Origin: an uncultured Planktomarina sp.
GTDB lineage: Bacteria; Pseudomonadota; Alphaproteobacteria; Rhodobacterales; Rhodobacteraceae
Direction: 5' to 3'
Length of the DNA: 58,140 nt
Assembly (NCBI GenBank): GCA_905182425.1
Contig: CAJJBP010000020.1
Location: 1-58,140, forward strand
In this document: one piece after another, positions 43,383 to 52,502 of the stretch
Layout: every line of letters begins with the position of its first letter
How positions within the stretch are numbered: position 1 is the first letter of the stretch
Translations under genes and position numbers: made by a program
Notes under the pieces: generated by a model
Seen by the model: the letters and a program-made list of their open reading frames with translations, nothing else
Told to the model about the DNA's origin: nothing
Databases searched by the model: none

Positions 43383-43961
43383 TCAGTAAATTTCAACATG
43401 AATTGGAGTTGGGTTATAGCCGTTACAAGGATTGTGCATCTGTGGACAATTGGAAAGCACAGCAAGAGTGTCTGTCTTTGCTAAGAGCGTTACATAGGAG
43501 TTTGGCTGTAATACGACGTTATCGACCCCAGCCGTTCCATCCTCTAGTACTGGTACCGACATGAACCAGTTCACATTAGGCACGATAGAATCCTTGCCTA
43601 GCTCATTCTTTGCTAACTCTATCTCAAAGTTGCTATAGCAGGACTCCGTAGTTTTCACGCCATATCTAAGTAAATTATTGGGATTGCTACAGCAACCATA
43701 TACTGTGTCGTGTTTTCCGGTGGTATCTTCCATAACTTCAAGAAGTTGTATGCCACTATCTGAATACAAAATACTACCTAGACCAACGTAAATATTGCCC
43801 TGCACCTTCATAGTATTAGTGGCAGAATATCGATCTGAACGATCGTTGTTATCATAACAAAGAAAGTCTACAGCCTGTTGACCTTCAATATCAGTAATCT
43901 TCAAGCGCTGTCCTTTTTTAACAATGCCTGACCACGATGATTTTGCTTCTACAAGTTCCAT
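43383..43961 (-). CDS. urea carboxylase-associated family protein (DUF1989, UAAP2/CgdB-like)
   Basis: 192 residues of the DUF1989 family. Family marks: KKGQRLKITDIEGQQAVDF near the N-terminus, RYSATNTMKVQGNIYVGLG, HDTVYGCCSNPNN and the C-terminal SNCPQMHNPCNGYNPTP with Cys residues of the metal/active site. The sequence is closer to the UAAP2 member of the pair, reported as carboxyguanidine deiminase subunits (CgdA/CgdB) in guanidine degradation. The partner subunit, urea carboxylase and allophanate hydrolase are not in this window, so its role may differ. It lies downstream of a TauD-like gene on the same strand, with a ~240-bp gap. Confidence 0.8.
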   Translation of the reverse strand: MELVEAKSSWSGIVKKGQRLKITDIEGQQAVDFLCYDNNDRSDRYSATNTMKVQGNIYVGLGSILYSDSGIQLLEVMEDTTGKHDTVYGCCSNPNNLLRYGVKTTESCYSNFEIELAKNELGKDSIVPNVNWFMSVPVLEDGTAGVDNVVLQPNSYVTLLAKTDTLAVLSNCPQMHNPCNGYNPTPIHVEIY

Positions 43962-44202
43962 ATATATCCCTTTTCATCTTTATTAAGGTCGGAAGTTAAT
44001 AATGAACGTTTCTCAGCATAAGGTCAAAGGTCACAACACGAACCAGATGATCTATCGAGGCGGATCGGATATTGCTTTGGGGGGAGCTCCGGCACCTAGC
44101 CATTTTGTAACGATGCTGCAACACCAAGGAGTGACGCTTTTTTGTCAAAGAGATAAAGACAGGTTATCCGTTTTGATGACTTGTCATAATTTGGGCCCAG
44201 AA

Positions 44203-45333
44203 TCACGGCAAAGTAGCAACGTCGATCTTGCGCGCTAAGAGCCGCAGGCGTGAAAAGAATTCACCGCGATCAACATAGCACCCATGGAGGTGTCGAAAGC
44301 CAGTGGATGGATCAAAGGAATCTCTGCCATGCAAGACGCGTCTGTTGTCGAAGACGACCATCTCACCTGCCTTCAATTTAAGGGTATGGCGGTATTTTGG
44401 ATCTCGCGTTCTGGCCATGTAAGCGCGGTAGGCACCGTAATAAGCTGGTATAATTTCTGCTGACATATCAAAAATTCCCGCCAAATGCGCATTATAGCGG
44501 ATCTCGATGACTTCGCCTTTTGATCCCAAAGTGATAACCGGCTTATGAACTCTGATATCCGTATTATCATCATGAAAACGGAAGGGAATGGCGACGTCAC
44601 ACAGCATGCTAAACGCGTCAGGGTCTTCTGCCCTTAGGTCTTCTGCCATCGCAAATCCATCTGCAAACAGTGATCCACCGCCTGTCGCCTCGTTAGCTAA
44701 GCAATGCAAGAATTGGTAGCCTGGAGGCACCTCTTGGTTGGGCAAATCAGTGTGTAACGGCAAAGCAACCGAAGTATAAGCGAGGTTGTTTGGGTCAGGT
44801 TTATTGACCACCTCAAAAGTGGTACCAAAGTTTGTGTTACGCAAAAACCCGATCCGTTCGGCGATCTTTACGCCCGCGTCGGTATTATCCTGCAAGTGGT
44901 CAACTATTGTAATGCCGTATGTTGCGGTATCTTCCATCCAGCCCATGAGCGCAAAGTCATCCAAGAGGATAGGTGCAGCAGCATGCCGCGCAATCTTTAC
45001 AGCCTCTTGGTCTGCCCGCCAAAGCTGGACCACAACATTCCCTGCGTCATCCGCAGGCTGACCTGGACGATGCGCCGCAATCAAAGAAATTGGCATGCGG
45101 CTACTATGGCCATCTGCATACACAAGAAAGGCAATATTGTCCTCAAGTTCGACTGAAATCAGAACCGGTATTTCATCAATTGCCAACAAATCAAGCAAGC
45201 GTTCGTTGGTTTCAGGGTGTAAACCAGATGGGCAATTGTCGCGCAACCAAATTGTTGAAAATCGTGAGGTCGTGTCGTCCGCCCAAGTTACAACAAGAGT
45301 GTCGGTGCAGCCCATGAGGTTAGTTACTATCAT
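44203..45333 (-). CDS. TauD/TfdA-family 2-oxoglutarate dioxygenase, gamma-butyrobetaine hydroxylase-like
   Basis: About 376 residues. The N-terminal ~90 residues form the DUF971/GBBH-like zinc domain (TIWLRDNCPSGLHPETNERL), followed by the Fe(II)/2-oxoglutarate double-stranded beta-helix: HTDLPNQEVPPG gives the His-x-Asp pair, VLHGRDSFD the distal His and GFRHLHGCYVDRGEF the 2-oxoglutarate Arg region. Gamma-butyrobetaine and trimethyllysine hydroxylases share this layout; hydroxylation of a betaine-like or amino acid substrate is likely. The start is uncertain: ATG 45333 or an upstream TTG at 45369, neither with a good ribosome site. Confidence 0.85.
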   Translation of the reverse strand: MIVTNLMGCTDTLVVTWADDTTSRFSTIWLRDNCPSGLHPETNERLLDLLAIDEIPVLISVELEDNIAFLVYADGHSSRMPISLIAAHRPGQPADDAGNVVVQLWRADQEAVKIARHAAAPILLDDFALMGWMEDTATYGITIVDHLQDNTDAGVKIAERIGFLRNTNFGTTFEVVNKPDPNNLAYTSVALPLHTDLPNQEVPPGYQFLHCLANEATGGGSLFADGFAMAEDLRAEDPDAFSMLCDVAIPFRFHDDNTDIRVHKPVITLGSKGEVIEIRYNAHLAGIFDMSAEIIPAYYGAYRAYMARTRDPKYRHTLKLKAGEMVVFDNRRVLHGRDSFDPSTGFRHLHGCYVDRGEFFSRLRLLARKIDVATLP

Positions 45334-45369
45334 AGGGAGATTTATAACGGTGTAATTCAATAACGGCAA

Positions 45370-45783
45370 TAACCGTTTGATTTTGAATGGTGAAGTTGGT
45401 TAATAGCACATCTAAGTTATATCTTAGCACTGTTAGGTGGCGCATTTGGCTTAGCCATTTTAGAACTTTTAGCGGTCCATGTGTTTAACTAAGTCGGAGC
45501 AGAATTTCGCTGTAATCGTATCTAACGTCCGATATCCGGACAAACTGCCATACGAGAACAACAAACAATAAATAGACGGGTTGAGTTCAAAATAGCCGTA
45601 AACGAGAATTGCTGCCGCTTAGCGGTTTACAGGAGTGTCTACAGACGATTTAGATCTTCTAATAGTTACAACACAGATTGTAAAAGTTTTCCCGTAAATT
45701 AGAGCGTTTGTCCCAACGCATGACTTCTAAACTTTCAGCAACTATGACATTGCTTCCAACAACCGCATCAATTGGAGAACCCA
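45370..45783. other. divergent spacer, nothing recognised
   Basis: About 400 AT-rich bases between the dioxygenase gene (minus) and the CurA-like reductase gene (plus). It must contain both promoters. No clear operator; a degenerate GTGTCTACAGAC near 45634 only loosely resembles the TGTCGACA sites. Confidence 0.45.
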
Positions 45784-46815
45784 ATGCCACAAATAATAAA
45801 TATCAATCGCCAGATAGTTCTTGCAGAACGCCCTAAAGGTCAGCCAGACGAAAACACGCTACGAATGAATACCGGCGAGATACCTCAACCCAGTGCGGGT
45901 GAGATTCTAGTTCGCACAGTATATCTATCTTTGGACCCGTACATGCGGGGCCGGATGAATGATGCCAAATCTTATGCTGAACCTGTTGCAATCGGCGGGG
46001 TGATGACGGCACAAGTTGTTGGGCAAGTGGTGACGTCAAATCTCAATGGCTACGAAGCTGGAGACTACGTGTTGTCGGGCAGCGGGTGGCAAGATTATGC
46101 GATTTCCGATGGAGCTCAAGTGATGCACTTGGGAAAGAACCCGGAAAACCCATCTTGGGCATTAGGTATTCTTGGCATGCCTGGCTACACGGCCTACGCG
46201 GGATTTTTAAAGATTGGTGAGCCAAAAGCCGGTGAAACCGTCGTGGTTGCTGCAGCGGCGGGCCCGGTAGGAGCAACTGTAGGTCAGATTGCAAAACTGA
46301 AGGGATGCCGAACCGTCGGCATAGCTGGGGGCGCAAAAAAATGTGCTCATGTCGTTGAGAACCTCGGGTTTGATGCCTGTATTGATCATCAGGCCGATGA
46401 TTTGGCCGCGCAATTGCGAGAGGCCTGTCCCAGCGGGGTAGATATCTATTTCGAAAATGTTGGTGGTAAAGTACTTTATGCCGTCTTGCCACTGCTCAAT
46501 CCGTTTGCTCGAATGCCGGTATGCGGCATGGTGGCTTGGTACAACCTACCCGGCCTACCAAAGGGGCCAGATATGGGCCCAGCTATAATGGGCACAATCC
46601 TCCGGATGAAAGTCAAGATGCAGGGTTTTATCATCTTCGATAGCTTCCCTCCGTCGTTGTATCAGGAGTTCGCGAGCGACATGAGAGGCTGGTTAAGGGA
46701 TGGCTTAGTTAAATACAAAGAGCACATGGTCGAAGGATTGGAGAATGCACCCGAAGCCTTTAGCCAACTGCTAGTAGGCGGCAACTTTGGAAAAATGGTC
46801 GTGAAGGTAGGGTAA
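45784..46815 (+). CDS. NADP-dependent oxidoreductase, MDR superfamily (CurA/leukotriene B4 dehydrogenase-like)
   Basis: About 343 residues, zinc-free medium-chain reductase. N-terminal NRQIVLAERPKGQP and YLSLDPYMRGRMND are family signatures; the nucleotide site is AAAGPVGATVGQIAKLKG near residue 160, and CGMVAWYN near 245 is typical. It reduces alpha,beta-unsaturated ketones or aldehydes with NADPH. The ATG at 45784 has GGAG eight bases upstream; a TTG at 45772 would bury it. A 10-bp inverted repeat (ATGGTCGTGA, 46795-46804, and its complement, 46824-46833) spans the stop codon but has no T-tract. Confidence 0.88.
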   Translation: MPQIININRQIVLAERPKGQPDENTLRMNTGEIPQPSAGEILVRTVYLSLDPYMRGRMNDAKSYAEPVAIGGVMTAQVVGQVVTSNLNGYEAGDYVLSGSGWQDYAISDGAQVMHLGKNPENPSWALGILGMPGYTAYAGFLKIGEPKAGETVVVAAAAGPVGATVGQIAKLKGCRTVGIAGGAKKCAHVVENLGFDACIDHQADDLAAQLREACPSGVDIYFENVGGKVLYAVLPLLNPFARMPVCGMVAWYNLPGLPKGPDMGPAIMGTILRMKVKMQGFIIFDSFPPSLYQEFASDMRGWLRDGLVKYKEHMVEGLENAPEAFSQLLVGGNFGKMVVKVG

Positions 46816-46854
46816 ACTTTAGATCACGACCATGAAGCGGCTAAAATTTTGAGA

Positions 46855-47060
46855 CAGGATACTTGGTTTCAGGTTCCAAGTTACATTCCTGTTCCACGAG
46901 CTGAGCGATAGTACCCGTTTCAACCTTAGAAGTATTGACGCTAGGACAACTTGTGGCGGGTTCAATCCTTGCTCTTGCCAATCCAGACTACCCTTGATCG
47001 CCCAGTTTAGAATGCCTTGGAGTTCTAGAGCCAGATAGATTCTGGTAACTTCACTTTTAT
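46855..47060 (-). pseudogene. remnant of a D5/P4-type phage or plasmid primase-helicase, C-terminal part
   Basis: The minus strand reads LELQGILNWAIKGSLDWQEQ then GLNPPQVVLAS, and after a one-base shift VNTSKVETGTIAQLVEQECN, LEPE. The family motif as I know it is ELPGILNWALEGLRRW...GL.PP..V..AT.EYR...D.I..F..E.C. At least one frameshift; the upstream part is absent (a CBS gene starts there on the other strand). It supports a former integrated phage, P4-like satellite or plasmid in this AT-rich stretch, together with the integrase remnant at 49.4 kb. Confidence 0.58.
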
Positions 47061-47125
47061 CGTTAATTGGGTTATTGATAGTCATATAAATTAAACCTTC
47101 GACTATTATAAAGTGAAACGTATAC

Positions 47126-47785
47126 GTGAAATTATCGGACTTATCCAAATTGCAATACGTTGAAGTTGGCCAAATAATGGTAAACACCGATGTAGAATCC
47201 TCAATTTTAGTTACTGAAAAAGTTAGTTATGCCGTAGAATTAATAGCAAAAAGCCAACCGGGCAGTGCCCTTGTCGTTCTAAATTTAGAGGGAATTATCA
47301 CCGGTATTATAACCGAAAAAGATATAATTATTGCTCTCTACAGATTGGGTCTAAACGCGTTGGATGCGGAGGTTAAAGATATTATGACAGAGGCTCCAAC
47401 TATCTGCGAAGCTGACGACACTTGCGAAAAAGTATTGATGGCAATGATCAGTGGAAATTACCGTAATATGCCAATTGTTAAAAATAAATTATTTTTCTGA
47501 ATAGTTCAGTTACTGGAAGTCTCTGGAGTAAAAATGTCCAAATTAATGGAAGAAAATTCTAAACTTAAAAAACTCGTAAAACAACTTTTGCCAGCTGAAC
47601 TCATTTTTTCTCCAGAAGATGCCGTTGAAAAAGCAAAAGCATTTATGACTAATAATGATTATCCCTGCGTAATTGTGGAGAACAAAAATAAAATTGAGGC
47701 AATTATTACCAATAAGGATTTTTTAAAAATGAATACTGAAACTAAAAGTGATCAGGACTCCCCTGCAAGATTAAACAAAACTTAA
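47126..47785 (+). pseudogene. CBS-domain protein interrupted by an in-frame TGA
   Basis: GTG start, then 124 residues with one and a half CBS modules (GQIMVNTDVESSILVTEK; VKDIMTEAPTICEADDTC; GNYRNMPIVKN) and a TGA at 47498-47500. The same frame continues without a shift: LLEVSGVKMSKLMEENSKL is what normally follows (IVS..DVVK..L.E), then a third motif, EDAVEKAKAFMTNNDYPCV, to a stop at 47785. So this is one gene split by a single nonsense codon, or two proteins if ATG 47534 is used as a restart. CBS pairs bind adenosyl ligands; the partner is unknown. Very AT-rich. Confidence 0.62.
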
Positions 47786-47805
47786 TTCAATATTGTGGCG
47801 TTGGC

Positions 47806-48315
<510 letters not shown>

Positions 48316-48340
48316 ATTAAACCGTTTTTGAATGTTAATG

Positions 48341-48684
48341 TCAGGCTATTATGGCTATAGTATCAGATACAATCGTCTCCAAGTTTCCTCCTTCGTCTAT
48401 AAATGTCACTTGTGAATAAATCTCATCACCGATATCACCATCGTAGACTTAAATTTGGCCCTCAGAGGCGTTAGAATTTCCCCACATACTTTGTAAAGCT
48501 GTTAAATCAATATTATTAAACTAGCCTTCTTCACCAGTATTGCTGTAGCGGATGAGCGTATGAGTATCCGGTTGATCGGAACTAGTGACTGCCTGATCAG
48601 TACCACCATCATTCATATGCCACGGATTTTCCAAGCCTAACATATGCCCTAATTCACGTATAAAGATCTCTTTCCAATCTTAGA
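48341..48684 (-). pseudogene. decayed serralysin/reprolysin-like zinc metalloprotease
   Basis: One minus-strand frame is continuous but for three stop codons (TAA near 48680, TAG near 48519, TAA near 48449) and ends with TGA at 48343-48341. It reads DWKEIFIRELGHMLGLENPW, HMNDGGTDQAVTSSDQPDTH, TLIRYSNTGEEG, FNNIDLTALQSMWGN and YDGDIGDEIYSQVTFIDEGG. This matches the zinc-site region of secreted metalloproteases (HELGHxLGLxHPW then a Met-turn-like part), with the first zinc His changed to Arg. The frame is intact, so decay is by point mutation. Confidence 0.62.
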
Positions 48685-48695
48685 TGGTAACTAAG

Positions 48696-48881
48696 TTAAG
48701 CATAACTTGGCAGCAATATCTCAGCTAAAAGCTCACCCGATTGAGAAAGTTTGTTGTGACTATCGAAAAAGTCCATTGCACGGCCATATTTCATAGCAGC
48801 TTTTAGAGACGGCTCAGTCATTCGTTGTTCACAATGTGCCAAAACAGCCTCAAACTTTAAGAAATGTTGTTGCGTATTCAT
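48696..48881 (-). CDS. small protein of unknown function with a strong ribosome site
   Basis: 61 residues (MNTQQHFLKFEAVLAHCEQR..., ending LPSYA), predicted mostly helical, no signal peptide. AGGAGGTAAC, a near-perfect Shine-Dalgarno sequence, lies six to eleven bases before the ATG, far better than most genes here, so I believe it is or was translated. It lies directly upstream of the metalloprotease remnant on the same strand but in another frame, so it may have been its operon partner. Function not recognised. Confidence 0.5.
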   Translation of the reverse strand: MNTQQHFLKFEAVLAHCEQRMTEPSLKAAMKYGRAMDFFDSHNKLSQSGELLAEILLPSYA

Positions 48882-49402
48882 AATTGTTACCTCCTGTTGG
48901 TTTGTATTATACGCTCTAGTCTATTACGAACCGTCGAAGTTTTGACACCGACATCGACATCTGTAGGAAAGCAAAAATTATGCCAACCGAAATAACAGGG
49001 ATGACTCAGTACACCTCTTGGATAAGCGCAAGGCGGAGCCTTGATGAAACTTTCTTCTCAATGTTCAAGTCTACTTAGTTCAGTATAAAACTTGTGACTA
49101 ACCCGCGATCATTCAAAAGATTGCGGGTGGTCCATTTAATATCTGTGACAATTAATGGCTTTTTGCCTGTTAATTATTTAAATGAAAAATATCAATATAC
49201 GGGTAGATTAAAAATATGATTTTTAAAGATATTTTCAGGTGGAGGATGGGGCGCTCCTGGGAATGATTACGATCGGTGGTATTGTGAGTTCACATTTCGA
49301 TACATTGCTCCAAGAAAACGAAGCCATGCAGAATATGATCACACGGTTTTAATCCTCTTGTAGATCCTATCAAACTGGGTAGCAGACGTCTAGACATAGA
49401 CC
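48882..49402. other. intergenic with one stable hairpin
   Basis: About 520 AT-rich bases. The only structure is a 10-bp stem at 49101-49127 (ACCCGCGATC...GATTGCGGGT, one G-U pair on the plus strand) with no T-tract. No coding frame is recognised until the integrase remnant. Confidence 0.45.
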
Positions 49403-49603
49403 GTGAAAGAGCTCGGCTTTAATGCAGATGTTCATAGATTTAGGACGTCGTTTAAAACTCGGGCGCCAGAAAAGACAGATTTTGCAAGTGCAGGCTTGGA
49501 GATGGCTCTTGCCCAAACGATCAAGAAAAATGCTGAGGCTGCATACGCCCGATCACACATAAGGTTCTTTCGTTGTTTCGCACAGCCACGAGCTGAATGT
49601 TAA
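49403..49603 (+). pseudogene. remnant of a tyrosine recombinase (phage/P4-type integrase), C-terminal end
   Basis: The frame reads VHRFRTSFKTRAPEKTDF then GLEMALAQTIKKNAEAAYAR, equivalent to the integrase ending VHGFRSTFRDWAAE.TDFP...EMALAH.....EAAYRR. The Arg of the HxxR box and the nucleophilic Tyr are kept; the second catalytic His is Gln. The upstream catalytic domain is missing or full of stops (two just before 49403). Evidence of an old integrative element, with the primase remnant 2.4 kb to the left. Confidence 0.68.
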
Positions 49604-50823
49604 GTGCTCAATGACAACTTTATATTGCGTCTTCGTACTGACAAAATTAGGATAACCCCAGCCAGTGAAGATGCCCACATCAGTAGCAATAATGGCATCT
49701 CAGTACTTCCAGGTATAAGAATTGCTCCCGCCACTGTTGAGAGACACGCGCCACCAGCGATAGAGATGGATCCACCCAAACCGGAAGCCACGCCGGCTAA
49801 ATGTGGGCGTATGGACAACATTCCAGCTGTGGCGTTCGGTATACATAACCCATTGCCCAAGCCAACAAAAACCATAAAACCAAAAAAGCTTTCTACGCCG
49901 CCATAATCTAAATATGACAATGCTACGGATAATGTCATCCCAATAAGTATAATATTCAATCCATATAAGATCATTGCATCGATACCAAATCGTACTGTAT
50001 AGCGTCCTGAAATGAAATTTCCTGCAAAATATCCAATTGCTGGCGCACCAAAATAAATACCTAATTTTTCGGGACTAAGGTTAAATACAACCGAGCCAAC
50101 AAACGATCCACCACCAAGATAAGCAAAAAACGCACCGCCACCAAAGGCTGATGCTAAGCAGTAACCCCAGAAACGTCTCGAGGCCAGTAATTCAGGGTAT
50201 TCCCTAAATTGCTTTTGAAACCCCTCCGTGCTTGGTGGAACAGTTTCGCCTTGGTCAAAATAAGTCACAACCCAAATTAACGTACCAACGCCGCCTATCA
50301 TCCAAAAATTTGCTTGCCACCCAAACCAATTATCCAAAAACCCACCCAATGCAGGAGCAAACATTGGTGTAATCGCCATCCCCATAGAAATGTAGGCTAT
50401 CTTTGACCCAGAGGTTTGTGTGTCAGTGGTGTCACGCACTATTGCACGAGACAGCACCATTGCGCAGGCGGCAAACGCTTGAATGGCTCGAAGCGCCATG
50501 AAAACAGCAGTGTTTTGCGCAAATATACATGCAAAACTGGCAAAAATAAATATACCTAGAGACCATAACAACGCTGGCCTACGTCCTATTTTGTCCGACA
50601 ACGGTCCAACTAAAATTTGCAAAACTGCGCTCGAACCCAAATAAATTGCCACAGACAATCCCATGATCGCAGTTGTTGTACCAAAATGCAGTGCCATACT
50701 CGGCAAGCTTGGTAAAAAACTATTCATTGCCAACATGGAGATGCTGGCGAGCAGGACCAAGGTAAACATACTCGGTTGGGTCTTACGATCAAAAAAACGC
50801 GAATGAGAATGAGAATGTTCCAT
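49600..50823 (-). CDS. MFS drug-resistance transporter, Bcr/CflA family
   Basis: 407 residues with 12 predicted membrane helices. After a His/Ser-rich N-terminus (MEHSHSHSRFFDRK), helix 1 ends in FLPSLPSMALHFG, as in Bcr/CflA; GPLSDKIGRRPALL is the MFS loop 2-3 motif and LSRAIVRDTTD the family motif after helix 4 (AxxRAxVRD). It exports small hydrophobic drugs or metabolites by proton antiport. Intact among decayed neighbours; it overlaps the integrase remnant's end by 4 bp convergently. The substrate cannot be told. Confidence 0.9.
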   Translation of the reverse strand: MEHSHSHSRFFDRKTQPSMFTLVLLASISMLAMNSFLPSLPSMALHFGTTTAIMGLSVAIYLGSSAVLQILVGPLSDKIGRRPALLWSLGIFIFASFACIFAQNTAVFMALRAIQAFAACAMVLSRAIVRDTTDTQTSGSKIAYISMGMAITPMFAPALGGFLDNWFGWQANFWMIGGVGTLIWVVTYFDQGETVPPSTEGFQKQFREYPELLASRRFWGYCLASAFGGGAFFAYLGGGSFVGSVVFNLSPEKLGIYFGAPAIGYFAGNFISGRYTVRFGIDAMILYGLNIILIGMTLSVALSYLDYGGVESFFGFMVFVGLGNGLCIPNATAGMLSIRPHLAGVASGLGGSISIAGGACLSTVAGAILIPGSTEMPLLLLMWASSLAGVILILSVRRRNIKLSLST

Positions 50824-51294
50824 CAGTGAAACTCGCTAAGCCATTAATAAAGTCATGTCCATACAAGGCCGTAACTCAAGTGCAATAATCCTAAACAGAC
50901 TGCACTACCTACACTGGCCTTGGATTGAGCTTGGCTTTGCTAATGGTGGGCGACTCTTTGAATGAAGATCAGTTGCAGTGAGAGAAAAACAATGGTGTTG
51001 GATACGCAGCGTACACCATGCAGCCAATGGGTGGTTAAATTAAAACATTAGTCCAGCTAGAACAAAACTACTTAATCTACGTTTTAGCTGGGCTGGCTCA
51101 TTCTGCTAATCACCCAAGCGATGATAGCAATACACCTTATTCATGCTTAACCGAAGCACCGTCTACAGCAATGTCTGATTTATCTCTATGGATGATCCGA
51201 GAATTTTGCATCTTCACAAGGTAGTTTTTTAGTTGACCATCAAACAGAAAAAAAATAAAGAAATAACCTCAGGGATTAAAAATAGAAGTAACAA
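50824..51294. other. intergenic, nothing recognised
   Basis: 471 bases between the MFS gene (minus) and a small membrane protein gene (plus). No coding remnant, repeat or clear promoter that I can support. Confidence 0.4.
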
Positions 51295-51714
51295 ATGTCA
51301 AAAAATGAGTATCAGGTTTTTGGACTAAACTCTGTCAAAATTTCGATAATTTTTGGAATATCGTTGATAGTATTTGCAGTTTTTGTATCCGCTGTAAGTG
51401 GGAGTAGATCACTGACTTCTTATATTCCAGCTATGCTGGGCCTACCAATCTTAGTTCTTGGTTTAGTTGCTTTTGCAGTACCGTCGAAACAAAAGTTTGT
51501 GATGCATATAAACGTTGTAATTGGTTTAATTATTTTTTTAAGTGGTTTGAGTGTTATTTGGAGTTTAGCTTCAGGCACTCTTTTAACTTCAAGCTTCTGG
51601 GCAAACCTATCTAGGTTATTTCTGAGTATATCAGGTGCTTTATACTTAACATTCTGCGTAAAATCATTCATTTTTATCCGTAAGCAAAAAAGAATTTCGG
51701 CAGCTATTGACTAG
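51295..51714 (+). CDS. small four-helix membrane protein, unknown function
   Basis: 139 residues with four hydrophobic segments (ISIIFGISLIVFAVFVSAV; YIPAMLGLPILVLGLVAFAV; INVVIGLIIFLSGLSVIW; LFLSISGALYLTFCVKSFIF) and a basic C-terminus (IRKQKRIS). The order resembles small uncharacterised integral membrane proteins common in bacteria. The ribosome site is weak (GAAGTAAC). It stands alone on the plus strand about 150 bp before the HAD gene. Function not recognised. Confidence 0.68.
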   Translation: MSKNEYQVFGLNSVKISIIFGISLIVFAVFVSAVSGSRSLTSYIPAMLGLPILVLGLVAFAVPSKQKFVMHINVVIGLIIFLSGLSVIWSLASGTLLTSSFWANLSRLFLSISGALYLTFCVKSFIFIRKQKRISAAID

Positions 51715-51866
51715 AACCTATATAAATAACTGAAATCTGCGGGCGGTCGCTGCGTGTAAACCTAGACATGTTGTTAATTAAGCCACATTAAGATAATTTT
51801 GACAAAGTGCATAATCATTTAGAAATTCTGATGACGCACGTGATTTTCTGGAAAGAGTATGTAAAA

Positions 51867-52502
51867 ATGGAAGCCTTATTTTTGGGGTCTATAGGTGTTT
51901 TGGTAGAAACGTCTTCAATTCAAATGGAAGCCTATAACCGGGCCTTTCGAGCACACGGCCTGAACTTTCAATGGAACACAGCCAACTATATTGAAAGTCT
52001 CAAACATCCGGGCGGCCTTCGTCGGCTTAAAAAGCTGTTTTCTCAATCTATTGATGAAACAGTGTTGCAAAAAGTTCATTTGCAAAAGCAGGAAATCTTT
52101 AAAGATTTGCTTGCAACAGACATCCAGCTACGAAATGGCATAGCCGAATTGATTGCCCACTGTTTAAGTCAGAATATAAAACTAGGGTTGATTACTACAG
52201 CCACACCACAGACTGTTAAGAACCTCAAAGAGGTAATGGCTCACATAATTGATTTTTCCAATTTTGATCTGATAACGGATAAATCGTCAGTAAAGAACGA
52301 AAAGCCCAGTTCTGATATATACAACTTTGCCCTTACACAGTTGGGTCTTCTTCCCTCAGAGGTATTAGCGATTGAAGATACCGTTGCAAACCGAGGTGCG
52401 GCTTCTCTGGCAGGAATAAAATGCAAGCTGTTTCCTGGCGATTTTGCAACCTACTCTGTTGAAGAATTAGTAATAACAAACGCTATGGAGTATTCATCTT
52501 AG
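51867..52502 (+). CDS. HAD-like protein lacking the catalytic aspartates
   Basis: About 211 residues of the CbbY/phosphoglycolate-phosphatase-like HAD subfamily. Motif I, normally FDxDGxL, reads LGSIGVLVE, so both the nucleophilic Asp and the acid/base Asp are gone. Motif II (LITTATPQ), motif III Lys (NEKPSSDIY) and motif IV (LAIEDTVANRGAA) are kept, as is the cap domain (about 15-90). I recall related roseobacter proteins with FGSIG in this place, so it is probably a stable variant and not a dying gene. It cannot use normal HAD chemistry; a binding or regulatory role is likely. Start chosen at the ATG with GGAAAGAG upstream. Confidence 0.78.
   Translation: MEALFLGSIGVLVETSSIQMEAYNRAFRAHGLNFQWNTANYIESLKHPGGLRRLKKLFSQSIDETVLQKVHLQKQEIFKDLLATDIQLRNGIAELIAHCLSQNIKLGLITTATPQTVKNLKEVMAHIIDFSNFDLITDKSSVKNEKPSSDIYNFALTQLGLLPSEVLAIEDTVANRGAASLAGIKCKLFPGDFATYSVEELVITNAMEYSS

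Noticed and set aside
46795..46833. 10-bp perfect inverted repeat across the CurA-like gene's stop as a terminator
   Set aside because: The loop is 19 nt and no T-run follows. It may form a stem but cannot be called a terminator.
46819..47187. A 122-codon minus-strand open frame as an intact gene
   Set aside because: Only its middle matches the primase family, the match shifts frame near residue 82, and its start lies inside the CBS gene. It is better read as a remnant.
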